Origin: JASLDZ01 sp964235945
GTDB taxonomy: Bacteria; Pseudomonadota; Alphaproteobacteria; Caulobacterales; Caulobacteraceae
NCBI GenBank assembly: GCA_964235945.1
Contig: CAXSDV010000005.1
Coordinates: 1 to 64,000, forward strand
DNA: 64,000 nt
Direction: 5' to 3'
Below, piece by piece: positions 9,030-17,399 of the stretch. The notes under the pieces were generated by a model. It was not told the DNA's origin, searched no databases, and saw only the letters and a program-made list of their open reading frames with translations. The translations under genes were made by a program, and so were the position numbers. Position 1 is the stretch's first letter. Each line of letters begins with the position of its first letter.

Positions 9030-9512
9030 ATGACGATCAAGGTCGGCGACCGCCTGCCCCAGGCCGACTTCATGACCTTCACCGCCGAGGGTCCCGCCCC
9101 CACCACCACCGACGAGGTGTTCGCGGGCAAGACGGTGGCGCTGTTCGCCGTGCCGGGGGCCTACACCCCCACCTGCTCGGCGCGCCACCTGCCGGGCTAT
9201 CGCGAGCGCGCCGACGATCTGCGCGCCAAGGGCGTGGACAAGATCATCTGCACCTCCGTCAACGACGCCTTCGTGATGGGCGCGTGGGCCAAGCAGGAGG
9301 GCGTGACCGAGTCGATCCAGGTGCTGGCCGACGGCAACGGCGCTTTCGCCAAGGCGGTGGGCCTGGAGATGGACGCCTCCAAGTTCGGCATGGGCCTGCG
9401 CTCGCAGCGCTATTCCATGCTGGTGGAGGACGGGGTGGTGCGCCAGCTCAACGTGGAGGAGGGCGGCGCATTCGAGGTGTCGTCGGCCGAGCACCTGCTC
9501 GAGCAGCTCTGA
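9030..9512 (+). CDS. Peroxiredoxin of the Prx5/AhpE-like class
   Basis: A 160-residue thiol peroxidase. VPGAYTPTCS (residues 41-50) contains the peroxidatic Cys49, and the family's late arginine is in LRSQRYSM. Such enzymes reduce hydrogen peroxide and organic hydroperoxides, usually with glutathione/glutaredoxin or thioredoxin as donor. A second cysteine in KIICTSV is not at a classical resolving position, so a one-cysteine mechanism is likely. The protein is cytoplasmic, with no signal peptide. The start is the ATG giving MTIKVGDRLP. Confidence 0.95.
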   Translation: MTIKVGDRLPQADFMTFTAEGPAPTTTDEVFAGKTVALFAVPGAYTPTCSARHLPGYRERADDLRAKGVDKIICTSVNDAFVMGAWAKQEGVTESIQVLADGNGAFAKAVGLEMDASKFGMGLRSQRYSMLVEDGVVRQLNVEEGGAFEVSSAEHLLEQL

Positions 9513-9610
9513 GCGAGCGGCGGAGCGGAGGTCCCCGCCCCCGTTAGCGATCAACGCCGCGACGCGCTACAAGCGTGGCGGCGCCGCGCCCTGCCGAAAG
9601 CGACATCTGC

Positions 9611-10585
9611 ATGACCGAAATCGTGGCCGTCGACATCGGGGGAACCCACGCGCGCTTCGCCCTGGCGGAGGTCGCCGACGGGCGGGTGCTGGGCCTGACC
9701 TGCGAAACGGTGCTCAAGGCGGCCGAGCACGCCAGCCTTCAGACCGCCTGGGAGGCCTTCGCCGCCGAGGTGGGCCGTCCCCTCCCCCGCGCCGCCGGGA
9801 TCGCCGTGGCCGGGCCGGTGACGGGCGAGGTGCTGCAGCTCACCAACAACCCGTGGGTGATCCGCCCCGCCCTGATCCCCGAGAAGCTTGGGGCCGAGCG
9901 GTTCGCCCTGGTCAACGACCTGGGCGCGGTGGGCCACGCGGTGGCCCACCTGGACCGCGACGCGTTCCGTCACCTGTGCGGACCCGAACGCGACCTGCCG
10001 GCCCGCGGCGTGGTCAGCGTGATCGGCCTGGGCACGGGGCTGGGCGTGGCCCAGCTCGTGCGGGGCGACGGCGAATCACGGGTGATCGAGACGGAAGGCG
10101 GCCACATCGACTTCGCTCCGCTGGACGTGCTGGAGGACGGGATGTTGGCGCGCATGCGCACCAAGTTCCGCCGGGTGTCGGTGGAGCGCATCGTCTCCGG
10201 CCCCGGCCTGTCCAACATCTATTCGTCGCTGGCCGACATCGAGGGGCGGACCATCTCCACCCTGGACGACAAGGCGCTGTGGGCGCTGGCGCTGGACGGC
10301 GGAGACAGCTTGGCGGTGGCGGCCTTCGACCGCTTCTGCCTGAGCCTTGGATCGGTGGCGGGCGACATCGCCCTGGCCCAGGGCGCGCACGCGGTGGTGA
10401 TCGCCGGAGGCCTGGGCCTTCGGATCGCCGACAAGCTGGGTGTGTCGGGCTTCGAGCGCCGGTTCCGCGCCAAGGGGCGCTTCGAGCCGCGCATGGCCGA
10501 AATGCCGGTGAAGCTCATCACCCACCCGCAACCCGGCCTGTTCGGCGCGGCGGCGGCCTACGCCGACGCCTACGCCGCCGGGTGA
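9611..10585 (+). CDS. glk: Glucokinase
   Basis: A 324-residue ATP-dependent glucokinase of the proteobacterial Glk family, making glucose-6-phosphate for Entner-Doudoroff or glycolytic flow. VDIGGTHARFAL (phosphate 1), GIAVAGPVTG, LTNNPWVI (sugar loop) and VIGLGTGLGVAQL followed by ETEGGHIDFAP are all present. The ATG at 9611 places the GGTH motif close to the N-terminus as usual. An ATG further upstream would add 12 unusual residues. It converges on ssb across a perfect hairpin. Confidence 0.95.
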   Translation: MTEIVAVDIGGTHARFALAEVADGRVLGLTCETVLKAAEHASLQTAWEAFAAEVGRPLPRAAGIAVAGPVTGEVLQLTNNPWVIRPALIPEKLGAERFALVNDLGAVGHAVAHLDRDAFRHLCGPERDLPARGVVSVIGLGTGLGVAQLVRGDGESRVIETEGGHIDFAPLDVLEDGMLARMRTKFRRVSVERIVSGPGLSNIYSSLADIEGRTISTLDDKALWALALDGGDSLAVAAFDRFCLSLGSVAGDIALAQGAHAVVIAGGLGLRIADKLGVSGFERRFRAKGRFEPRMAEMPVKLITHPQPGLFGAAAAYADAYAAG

Positions 10586-10591
10586 CGCCGA

Positions 10592-10612
10592 GGGCGCCGG
10601 AGCCCGGCGCCC
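10592..10612. terminator. Perfect 9-bp hairpin between glk and ssb
   Basis: GGGCGCCGG (10592-10600) pairs with 10604-10612 over a 3-base loop. It lies between the converging glk and ssb stop codons and could stop transcription both ways. No T-tract. Confidence 0.5.
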
Positions 10613-10620
10613 GCGATCCC

Positions 10621-11169
10621 TTAGAACGGGATCTCGTCGTCCAGGTCCGCCGGGAAGCTCTCCTTGGGGCCGGAGCCGCCGGAGCGCCCGCCCCCGCCCC
10701 CGGCGCGCCCGCCGTACTCGGACTGGCTGTCGCGGCCGTAGCCGCCGCCCGAGCCGCGACCGCCGCCGCCGCCGTACCCGCCCGAACCGCCCATCTCGTC
10801 TCCGTCCCCCGCACCCGCGCGGCCGCCCAGCATGGTGAGCTCACCCTTGAAGCGGGACACCACGATCTCCGTGGAGTACTTCTCGGCGCCGTCCTTGTCC
10901 TGCCACTTGCGGGTCTGCAGGGCGCCCTCGATGTAGACGCTGGAGCCCTTCTTCACGTACTGCTCGACCACTTTCACGATGTTGTCGTTGAAGATGACGA
11001 CCGAGTGCCACTCGGTCTTCTCCTTGCGCTCGCCCGACGACTTGTCGCGCCAGCTCTCGGTGGTGGCGATGCGCAGGTTGGCGACCCGCTCGCCCGAGCC
11101 CAGGCTGCGGATTTCCGGGTCCTTGCCCAGATTGCCGATCAGGATGACCTTGTTGACGCTTCCGGCCAT
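10621..11169 (-). CDS. ssb: Single-stranded DNA-binding protein
   Basis: A 182-residue SSB. The N-terminal OB fold starts with MAGSVNKVILIGNLGKDPEIR and runs to about residue 115. A glycine/serine-rich flexible linker follows, and the acidic tip is DLDDEIPF, the docking site for replication and repair partners. The ATG at 11167-11169 is the standard start. A LexA box lies only 17 bases upstream, so SOS control is likely. Confidence 0.98.
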   Translation of the reverse strand: MAGSVNKVILIGNLGKDPEIRSLGSGERVANLRIATTESWRDKSSGERKEKTEWHSVVIFNDNIVKVVEQYVKKGSSVYIEGALQTRKWQDKDGAEKYSTEIVVSRFKGELTMLGGRAGAGDGDEMGGSGGYGGGGGRGSGGGYGRDSQSEYGGRAGGGGGRSGGSGPKESFPADLDDEIPF

Positions 11170-11185
11170 GAGCCCCTCGTAAGAT

Positions 11186-11200
11186 GTTCCACTAATGTTC
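11186..11200. promoter_or_regulatory. LexA (SOS) box upstream of ssb
   Basis: GTTC (11186-11189), seven bases (cactaat), then GTTC (11197-11200). This is the direct-repeat operator GTTC-N7-GTTC known for alphaproteobacterial LexA. It sits directly in front of ssb, where a repressor would cover the promoter or leader. The match is exact; the function is inferred. Confidence 0.75.
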
Positions 11201-11238
11201 CGCTCGGCGCGACCGGGAGTCAACGGCCGGGCGGTGGT

Positions 11239-11622
11239 TCACTGCGAACGCTGTGACCCCGGCACCACCAGCCGCCCGTCGCCCGAGCGCACCAGCGCCG
11301 GATACTGCGGGCCGTCCACCTCCTGCGAACTGAAGATGCCGTTCTGGTTGATGAAGATGAACTGGCCCTGGTAATCGCCCGAGATATTATAGTGGCTGCC
11401 GCCCTGCTGAAGGAAGAAGAGCCGCATACCCTCCAGCTTGGCCATGCAGGTCTCAAGGTTGGGCACGTTTTCGGCGACCTTGTTGAACTTGTACTTGCCG
11501 TCCTTGGTGTGGACCATGTGCCAACACACGCCGCGGTCAGAGGGGGCGTCGACCGCCGGCGCGCAGGCGGCGGCGAGGAGGGCCAAGGCGGCGGCGGCGG
11601 CGACGGGGCGACGGAGGGTCAT
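11239..11622 (-). CDS. Putative lipoprotein, unknown function
   Basis: A 127-residue protein. It has an N-terminal hydrophobic segment and a lipobox-like LLAAAC, where Cys20 would be the lipid-modified residue. The -3 position is Ala rather than Leu, so the lipobox is weak. The mature part contains CWHMVHTKDGKYKFNKVAENV and later LETCMAKLEGMR, so two cysteines could form a disulfide. It probably sits at the envelope. I do not recognise a family. It lies upstream of ssb on the same strand, with the LexA box between them. Confidence 0.7.
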   Translation of the reverse strand: MTLRRPVAAAAALALLAAACAPAVDAPSDRGVCWHMVHTKDGKYKFNKVAENVPNLETCMAKLEGMRLFFLQQGGSHYNISGDYQGQFIFINQNGIFSSQEVDGPQYPALVRSGDGRLVVPGSQRSQ

Positions 11623-11667
11623 CGTCCTCCCCTTACCATGGCCCCCGCGGAGGAGGCGAGCGGCCGG

Positions 11668-12381
11668 TCAATCGTCCAGCCTGCAATCCTCCGTGGCGGC
11701 GACCAGCGGGCGGAAGCTGCGGTCGTCGTTGGCGACCTCCACACGGCCCGGCACCAGCCGCAGGGTGAGCCCGGCGAACCGACCGTAGAGCGCGTCGCCC
11801 GGCCGCACGCACCGGCCCTCGTACAGCGCGTGCACGCAGGATCTCAGGGAGGCCGCGCCGGCGGGGGCCGCGCGCCAGGCGCCGCCGGCGTAGCGCAGGC
11901 ATCGGCCGTGCTCGTCCTGCGACGGAGCGTCGGCGGCCGCCCCCGCGTCGTTCGACAGGGTGGGCAGGGGCGCAGGTCCCGTGCTCGACGCTTGATCCGG
12001 TCGAGCGGCGGCGAGGTCGGAGGGGGCGAGGTCCGCGCTGGGCGCGGGCTGGACGGACGGGGGCGCGACGGGGGCCAGTCCCACGTCCAGCCCCTGGGCG
12101 GACACGCCGTTGCGCTTGGCGCACTCGGCCAACGGCATGGCCCCGACCATGCGGCCCTCCACGAAGCAGCGCAGGTCGGTGGACGCGCCGGGCGTCGCCT
12201 CCCCGCCCGCCTGCACCTGCAACACGCCGTCGGAGACGCCGGCCGGCGTCGGCGCGCGGCCGCGATGCGAGGCCACCACCGCCACGCCGGCCATCAGCAC
12301 GGCCAGCGCCGCCCCGCCGCCGACCACGGCCTGCACGCGGCGGTCCTTCAGCCGATCGGCCAGGGTCGGGGGGGCTTCCAT
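11668..12381 (-). CDS. Single-pass membrane protein with cysteine-containing periplasmic part
   Basis: A 237-residue protein. It has a short cytoplasmic N-terminus (MEAPPTLADRLKDRR) and one transmembrane helix around residues 17-38. A Pro/Ala-rich disordered middle separates two small cysteine-bearing segments (LRCFVEGRMVGAMPLAEC, then GRCLRYAGGAWR and RSCVHALYEGRCVRPGDALYGRF). The two halves look distantly alike, which suggests an internal duplication. No named family is recognised and the function is unknown. The two flanking envelope-type genes run in the same direction. Confidence 0.7.
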   Translation of the reverse strand: MEAPPTLADRLKDRRVQAVVGGGAALAVLMAGVAVVASHRGRAPTPAGVSDGVLQVQAGGEATPGASTDLRCFVEGRMVGAMPLAECAKRNGVSAQGLDVGLAPVAPPSVQPAPSADLAPSDLAAARPDQASSTGPAPLPTLSNDAGAAADAPSQDEHGRCLRYAGGAWRAAPAGAASLRSCVHALYEGRCVRPGDALYGRFAGLTLRLVPGRVEVANDDRSFRPLVAATEDCRLDD

Positions 12382-12439
12382 CGCCTCAATCGCTAACCTC
12401 GCCCGTCGGACGGCGCAAGGCCGGGCCCGGGCGGACCCG

Positions 12440-15211
12440 TCAGCTCGAACCGGTGAGGCGCGACAGGGCGAGTTGGTAGTCGGCGATGCGCGATTGGGTG
12501 TAGGCGGACGCTCCCGCGCCCGAAGTGGTGCTCTTCTCGGCCTTGGGCGGCGTCGTCAGGTCCGAGAAGATCTGCTTGATCGTCACCAGCGCCGCGTCGA
12601 TCAGCGTCTTGGCCTTCTGGGCGTCGGCGGGGGTCGCCAGGTTGAGCTTGGTGCCCAGGCCCAGGGCGTAGGGCGCGGTGCGAAGGCTGTTGGTCTTGCT
12701 CTTGACCGTGCTGGTGGTGGCGGTCTTGACCTGCCCCTCGGGCAGGCCCAGCGCGCCCAACAGGTCGGACCCCGCCGCTCCGGCCTCCAGGCTCACGGCC
12801 CGGGTGGAGCTGGACGGCGTGATCTTGAGCTGGTCGCGGCCGTTGGCCGACACCACCGTCGCGGTGGCGGCGAAGCCCGAAGCGCGGTTGATCTTGCCGG
12901 CGAGGCTGGACAGGGTGTCGGACGCCTCCAGAGTCACCGCCACGGGCTGCCCCGAACCGGAGCGGACGTAGAAGCGGTCGCCCGTCCGCGCGGAAGTCGC
13001 GGAGGTCACGAGCGGCGACTGGGCGTAGTCCAGCGTTCCCGTCGGCAGGCCCAGCCGGTCGAGGCTGGAAGCGCCGCCGGCGTCCACGGCGATGGAGGCG
13101 GGAGAGGACTGGCCGTCCAACCCCACGAAGCTCTGCGACCAGGACACCTGGCCGGTCTGCGGGTCGACGGCGGTGGCGTATCCCGTGTGCGAGGCGGTGT
13201 CGGAGCCGGCGACGGCGGGATCGCCCGCCTGGGCGCCGGTGACGTAGACCTCTCCGCCCGAGACCGTCACCCCCGTCGCGGTCGCGCGGCCGTTCCCGGC
13301 CAGGTAGGTCAGCCGGTCGCCGCCGGAGGCGGACAGGTCGGCGGAGACCTTGGCCACGAAGGCCTGGGAGCCTCCCGAATAGCCGGTGGTCGTCGCACCC
13401 GCCGAGAGCGCGCCCGAACCGGACGCGCCCGCCACGATCACCGAGCCGTCGTCCGCCAGCGAGATCCCCGCCAGCCCTCCTCCCCCCAGGTCCCCCAGGT
13501 CGCGCACGGCGGTGGGCTGGGCGCCCGAGGCCAGCGGGGCGTCGTAGCGGCGCAGGATGGCGTGGCCGTCCTCCACCGACGCCGTGACCACGCCGCCGTC
13601 CGCGGTGGTCACCAGACCGGCGGGCTTCTCGCTCCCCGCGCCCGCGGAGGCGGCCGCCGCCGTCGCGTGCACGTCATAAATCGCCGGGCCCCCGCCGGGC
13701 GGGGTCGTCGCCGTGGCGCTGTAGGCGTGGAGGTAGACGTCGCCGGCGCCGGGCAGGCCGGACTGGGCGGCCGTGGCGCCCTCGACCAGCACGCTCCCGT
13801 CCTGGGCGAAGGCCACGGACCGGGGCTGCTCCCCCGCCGCGCCCCGCGCGGTCCACAGGGCGTCGCCGTTGGAGGCGAACACCTGCACGAAGCTGGTGGC
13901 GACGGTGGGCGAAGCCGCGTCGCCCCGGTCGAGGTCGCCGGTCACCGAGCCCGCCACCGCCACCTGCTTGCCGTCGGCGGAGACGGCCAAGCCGAGCCCC
14001 GTGGCGGTGGAGGCCGCGCCCAGGGTGCGCGTGTAGTCCAGCGTTCCGGTCGAGTCGTAGCGCAGGAGCGCCACGTCCTGGGTTCCCTTGATGGTCTGGC
14101 CGTCCGAGGTCTGGCCCTTGATGTCCGCCAGGACGTAGAGCGCGCCGTCCGGCCCCGTCGCCGTGGCGCGCACGTTGGCGACGTCCGCCGGCAGGGTCCG
14201 GCCGAACACGCTGCTCGTCCCGCTGGGCGAAGCGCCCGAAGGGTCGAACTTGAGCAACTGCGCCACCGCGTCGCCGGGCACGGCCGTCGTCGTCCCGGTG
14301 GCGGAGATCTTGGTCGAGTCCGCCGTTCCCGAGGTCTGCGCCACGTAGACCGCCGGGCGCGCGTCCGGGGCGGAGAAGGACAGGGCTTCGATCGACGTGC
14401 CCTTGATGGTCAGCGCTTGGCTGTCGGCGGAGGTGGTTCCCAGATCGAGGGTCCGACCTCCCGCCGTCGCGGTCTGCGCCGTCCCCGCGGTGGTGGCGAC
14501 GGCGAAACGGGTGGACAGGCCCGCCGCCGCGAGCTTGCCGTTGAGATAGCTCGTCACGTTGGAGATCGTGCGCGGGGTGTCGCCGAGTTCGCTCAGGTCG
14601 AAGTCCACCTTCGTGGTGCTGTGCAGCACGGTGGCGGTGACCGAGAAGCGCACGTCTCCCGCCAGGGCGGGGACGGCCTCGTCCCGCGGGCCGCTGAAGA
14701 GGGTCGCGGCGGTGTAGCCGTCGACCTCGCGCGCCGCCCCGACCGTGCTCTGGGCGGTGGCCGCGGATTTGGCGTCGGCGACGGAGAAGGCCTGGAAGGG
14801 CGAGCCCGCCAGGAAGTCGGACACCTCGCCCAGCCCCGCGGTGAAGCGCGTCTGCAGACCGGCCAGGGTGGAACTCGGAATCGACTTCGCGGAAGCCTGG
14901 CCGGCTATGCCCGACAGGGCGCTCAGCCCCTGGTAGAGGGCGAACAGGTTGCGGTAGTCCGTCGAGGATGCGGACGAGGCCGGCGCGTCCAGCTTGGCCG
15001 CCCCGGGATTGATGAATCGCGCACCGTTCAGCACCGAGCGGGTGAGCGCGCTGACCGTGGCCGTCTGGGTGGAGGCCTGCCAGGGCGCGGTCGGCTGCGT
15101 CTTGGCCGCGGCCGCGGCTGTGGCGGAAGTGGAGGTCGCGCCCACGCCCGATCGCGCCGCGTAGTAGTTGAGCAGGACCGACGCATCCAGGCCGAGTGTG
15201 GTGGTGCTCAC
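12440..15211 (-). CDS. FlaEY-like flagellin regulatory protein
   Basis: A 923-residue protein at the end of the flagellin cluster. It starts with MSTTTLGLDASVLLNYYAAR and has an Ala/Thr-rich helical N-terminal third. Repeated beta-strand segments follow (for example SGTADSTKISATG and VAVAGSVTGDLDRGDAASP), resembling beta-propeller blades. A later part resembles flagellin or filament-cap insert segments (ANGRDQLKITPSSSTRAVSL, GALGLPEG). The size, composition and place beside flagellins and FlmH match FlaEY of Caulobacter crescentus, which modulates flagellin gene expression. The assignment rests on context and general features, not an alignment. Confidence 0.65.
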   Translation of the reverse strand: MSTTTLGLDASVLLNYYAARSGVGATSTSATAAAAAKTQPTAPWQASTQTATVSALTRSVLNGARFINPGAAKLDAPASSASSTDYRNLFALYQGLSALSGIAGQASAKSIPSSTLAGLQTRFTAGLGEVSDFLAGSPFQAFSVADAKSAATAQSTVGAAREVDGYTAATLFSGPRDEAVPALAGDVRFSVTATVLHSTTKVDFDLSELGDTPRTISNVTSYLNGKLAAAGLSTRFAVATTAGTAQTATAGGRTLDLGTTSADSQALTIKGTSIEALSFSAPDARPAVYVAQTSGTADSTKISATGTTTAVPGDAVAQLLKFDPSGASPSGTSSVFGRTLPADVANVRATATGPDGALYVLADIKGQTSDGQTIKGTQDVALLRYDSTGTLDYTRTLGAASTATGLGLAVSADGKQVAVAGSVTGDLDRGDAASPTVATSFVQVFASNGDALWTARGAAGEQPRSVAFAQDGSVLVEGATAAQSGLPGAGDVYLHAYSATATTPPGGGPAIYDVHATAAAASAGAGSEKPAGLVTTADGGVVTASVEDGHAILRRYDAPLASGAQPTAVRDLGDLGGGGLAGISLADDGSVIVAGASGSGALSAGATTTGYSGGSQAFVAKVSADLSASGGDRLTYLAGNGRATATGVTVSGGEVYVTGAQAGDPAVAGSDTASHTGYATAVDPQTGQVSWSQSFVGLDGQSSPASIAVDAGGASSLDRLGLPTGTLDYAQSPLVTSATSARTGDRFYVRSGSGQPVAVTLEASDTLSSLAGKINRASGFAATATVVSANGRDQLKITPSSSTRAVSLEAGAAGSDLLGALGLPEGQVKTATTSTVKSKTNSLRTAPYALGLGTKLNLATPADAQKAKTLIDAALVTIKQIFSDLTTPPKAEKSTTSGAGASAYTQSRIADYQLALSRLTGSS

Positions 15212-15295
15212 GACGGGCGTCCCGGTGGAGAAGCCACCCTGGCGCCGACGCGCTTACATCGCGTTAACAGGGCGGCCCGAACCGACCGGCGCGCC

Positions 15296-15850
15296 TCAGC
15301 CGCGGATCAGTCCGGAGGCGGCGAGGCTGCGGCGCATGGCCGGGCGCCGGTCGGCCCACTCCTCCGCCAGCACGGCCAGCAGCACCACGTCGCGGAACAC
15401 GTCGAATTTCAGCATGTGCCGGCGCAGATAGCCCTCGCGGCGAAAGCCCGCCGCAGCCTGGCTCTTGAGCGCCACGTCGTTGTCGGCCAGCACCTCGGAC
15501 CAGACCTTCTGCAAACCCAGTTCGCCGAACGCCAAGTCCAGCCCCAAGGCCTGGGCGGCCCGGCCCGCACCTCGTCCGCGGGCGTCGGCCTCGCCGATGT
15601 ACCAGCCCCACTGGGCGCGCCGCTGGCCGCCCGAGAGCCCGTTGAGGCCGAGGAACCCGCTGTCTCGGCCGTTGGAGGTGATGATCCAGCCCGTGCGGTC
15701 GGCGTCCGCGCGGAAGCGCTCGAACCACTGGGCGTGCGCCGCGAAGCTCTGGGGCGGGCCCGAGTACATCCAGCGGTCCACCTCCGGCTCGCGCCGCCAG
15801 TGGTAGAGCCGCTCCACGTCCGCGTCGGTGATGTCGCGCAGCTCGATCAT
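15296..15850 (-). CDS. flmH: PseH/FlmH-type N-acetyltransferase for flagellin sugar synthesis
   Basis: A 184-residue GNAT protein. MIELRDITDADVERLYHWRREPEVDRWMY is the start seen in PseH enzymes, which N-acetylate a UDP-4-amino-4,6-dideoxy sugar on the way to pseudaminic acid. GWYIGEADARGRGAGRAAQALGLDLAF holds the acetyl-CoA loop. In Caulobacter the FlmH protein is needed for flagellin modification, and the position between flagellin and flaEY fits that role. The glycosyltransferase partner (FlmG) and the other pseudaminic-acid genes are not in this window. General GNAT activity is certain; the sugar role is inferred. Confidence 0.8.
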   Translation of the reverse strand: MIELRDITDADVERLYHWRREPEVDRWMYSGPPQSFAAHAQWFERFRADADRTGWIITSNGRDSGFLGLNGLSGGQRRAQWGWYIGEADARGRGAGRAAQALGLDLAFGELGLQKVWSEVLADNDVALKSQAAAGFRREGYLRRHMLKFDVFRDVVLLAVLAEEWADRRPAMRRSLAASGLIRG

Positions 15851-15911
15851 GCGTTCCGCTATGACGCAGAATCACCCGCGTGTCGCAGCCCGCGCGCACG
15901 CGGAAGCACGA

Positions 15912-16817
15912 TCATCCCTTGAACAGGCTGAGAATGACCTGAGGCGCCGAGTTGGCGATGGAGAGCGCCTGGACGCCCAGTTGCTGCTTGGTCTGGAGCG
16001 CGGTGAGGCTGGCGCTCTCCTTGGCCACGTCCGCGTCCACCAGGTTCCCGATGCCGGTGTTCAGGCTGTCCTGCAGCTTGCCGATGAAGTTCAGGTGGTT
16101 GTCGAGCTGCTTGGAGCCGGTGCCCAGCGACGACAGGGCGTCGTTGACCTTCTGCAGGGCCGCGCCGAAGGTGGCGAGCGTCGTCTTCGTCCCGCCGGGG
16201 CCGCTGAAGTCGGGGGTCGATCCGCCGGCGGCGATGGCCGCCGTGTCCGTGGCGTCCAGGGTGGCCGGGATCCCGCCCACCGCGCCGTTCGCGCCGGCCG
16301 ACAGGTCCTGGTGGGCCACGTCGATGGTGGAGCTGCCCTCCGCGTTCGCGAGCGACGAAACTTTGCCGGCGCCGATGGCCGGCGTCGTGTCCGTGCTGTC
16401 GCCGATCAGGTTGACGCCGTCGAAGGACGCGTTCTCCGTGACCGTCGTGATCTGCGCGTAAAGCGATTTGTACTCCTGGTTCAGTGCGGCCTTGTCATCC
16501 GCGCTGTTGCTGGTGTCCGAGTAGGCCAGCGCCTTGGCCTTCAACTGCGTCAGAAGGTCGGACACGGACGCGCCCGCGGCCTGAGCGGTGTCCAGCACCG
16601 ACTGGCCGCGCTGCAGGCTGTCCTTCACCGCATCGAGCGAGCTGACCTGGGCGCGCTGACCCTGGGCGATGTTGTAGATGGCGGCGTTGTCCTTGGCGGA
16701 CGACACCTTCAGCCCCGTCGAGATGCGCTGCTGGATCTGGGACAGCGACGAACTCGTCGTGTTCAGGTTCTGCAGCGCGATCAGCGCCGCCTGGTTGGTG
16801 TTGACACTGGTCGTCAC
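15912..16817 (-). CDS. Flagellin (301 residues)
   Basis: A structural flagellin. The conserved N-terminal D0/D1 coil runs from MTTSVNTNQAALIALQNLN to about residue 140, with ISTGLKVSSAKDNAAIYNIA. A short variable middle follows (about 140-215), then the C-terminal coil ending SIANSAPQVILSLFKG. The product is exported by the flagellar type III system. It starts at GTG (16815-16817) with a good GGAGAA ribosome site. A 9-bp hairpin lies in the leader just upstream. It is paralogous to the 284-residue flagellin 0.6 kb away. FlbT/FlaF control is expected from the cluster. Confidence 0.96.
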   Translation of the reverse strand: MTTSVNTNQAALIALQNLNTTSSSLSQIQQRISTGLKVSSAKDNAAIYNIAQGQRAQVSSLDAVKDSLQRGQSVLDTAQAAGASVSDLLTQLKAKALAYSDTSNSADDKAALNQEYKSLYAQITTVTENASFDGVNLIGDSTDTTPAIGAGKVSSLANAEGSSTIDVAHQDLSAGANGAVGGIPATLDATDTAAIAAGGSTPDFSGPGGTKTTLATFGAALQKVNDALSSLGTGSKQLDNHLNFIGKLQDSLNTGIGNLVDADVAKESASLTALQTKQQLGVQALSIANSAPQVILSLFKG

Positions 16818-16838
16818 CGCGGTTCTCCGTTGCTCGAC

Positions 16839-16864
16839 GGAGCGCGCATGCGCGAGCGCGCTCC
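16839..16864 (-). promoter_or_regulatory. 9-bp hairpin in the leader of the 301-residue flagellin
   Basis: GGAGCGCGC and GCGCGCTCC form a perfect 9-bp stem with an 8-base loop, ending 21 bases before the GTG start and just ahead of the ribosome site. In Caulobacter, FlbT acts on a flagellin mRNA leader, so a leader structure may be a control element. It might also be simple GC-rich coincidence. Confidence 0.4.
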
Positions 16865-16957
16865 ACCCCGACGGATGCAGCGTTAATCCGCATAGGTAGC
16901 CTAAGCGTTAACCAGGACGGCCGAAGCCGTCCGGTCGACGCCCTCGCTCGGACCGGT

Positions 16958-17293
16958 TCACACCTTGCGGTCCACCGTCCCCCCCACGCCCTGGGCCTGG
17001 GCGAGTTCCGCGCGGGGTATGACGGCGACCACCGCCCCCGTGTCCGGATTCTTCAGGGTGTAGACGAACACCCCGTTGTCGGCCCGGCCGACGCTGAGCC
17101 GCAGCGGCGGGGGCGTTTCCTTGACGGGGGCCGCGGCCGGCGAGGCGTGCGCCGCGCTTCGATCGGGGCCGACGGTCGCGGCGGGACCGAAGGCGGCCGC
17201 GCCCTCCACCTCCGCCGCCCGGGACGGGCGGACCGGAGCCGGCGCGGCGGGGACCGTCGACGGGGCCGCCGAAGGGTTGAGGCTTTCCACCAT
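16958..17293 (-). CDS. FlaG-like flagellar protein
   Basis: A 111-residue protein between the two flagellin genes. The first 65 residues are Ala/Pro-rich and probably disordered. The C-terminal part, LRLSVGRADNGVFVYTLKNP followed by DTGAVVAVIPRAELAQAQG, matches the FlaG pattern (beta strands, then D-x-x-T-G-x-V-V-x-x-I-P). FlaG proteins influence filament length or assembly, but their mechanism is unclear. The ATG start is at 17291-17293. Confidence 0.7.
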   Translation of the reverse strand: MVESLNPSAAPSTVPAAPAPVRPSRAAEVEGAAAFGPAATVGPDRSAAHASPAAAPVKETPPPLRLSVGRADNGVFVYTLKNPDTGAVVAVIPRAELAQAQGVGGTVDRKV

Positions 17294-17399
17294 CTGCGAT
17301 CATCGTCCGGGCTCGCGCCCGGGACGCCTCCGACGGGTGAGCGGTCGGCGCGCGGGAGTGACCCGCGCGCCGCCACGTCCAGTCGAGCCTTGGAGCCGA

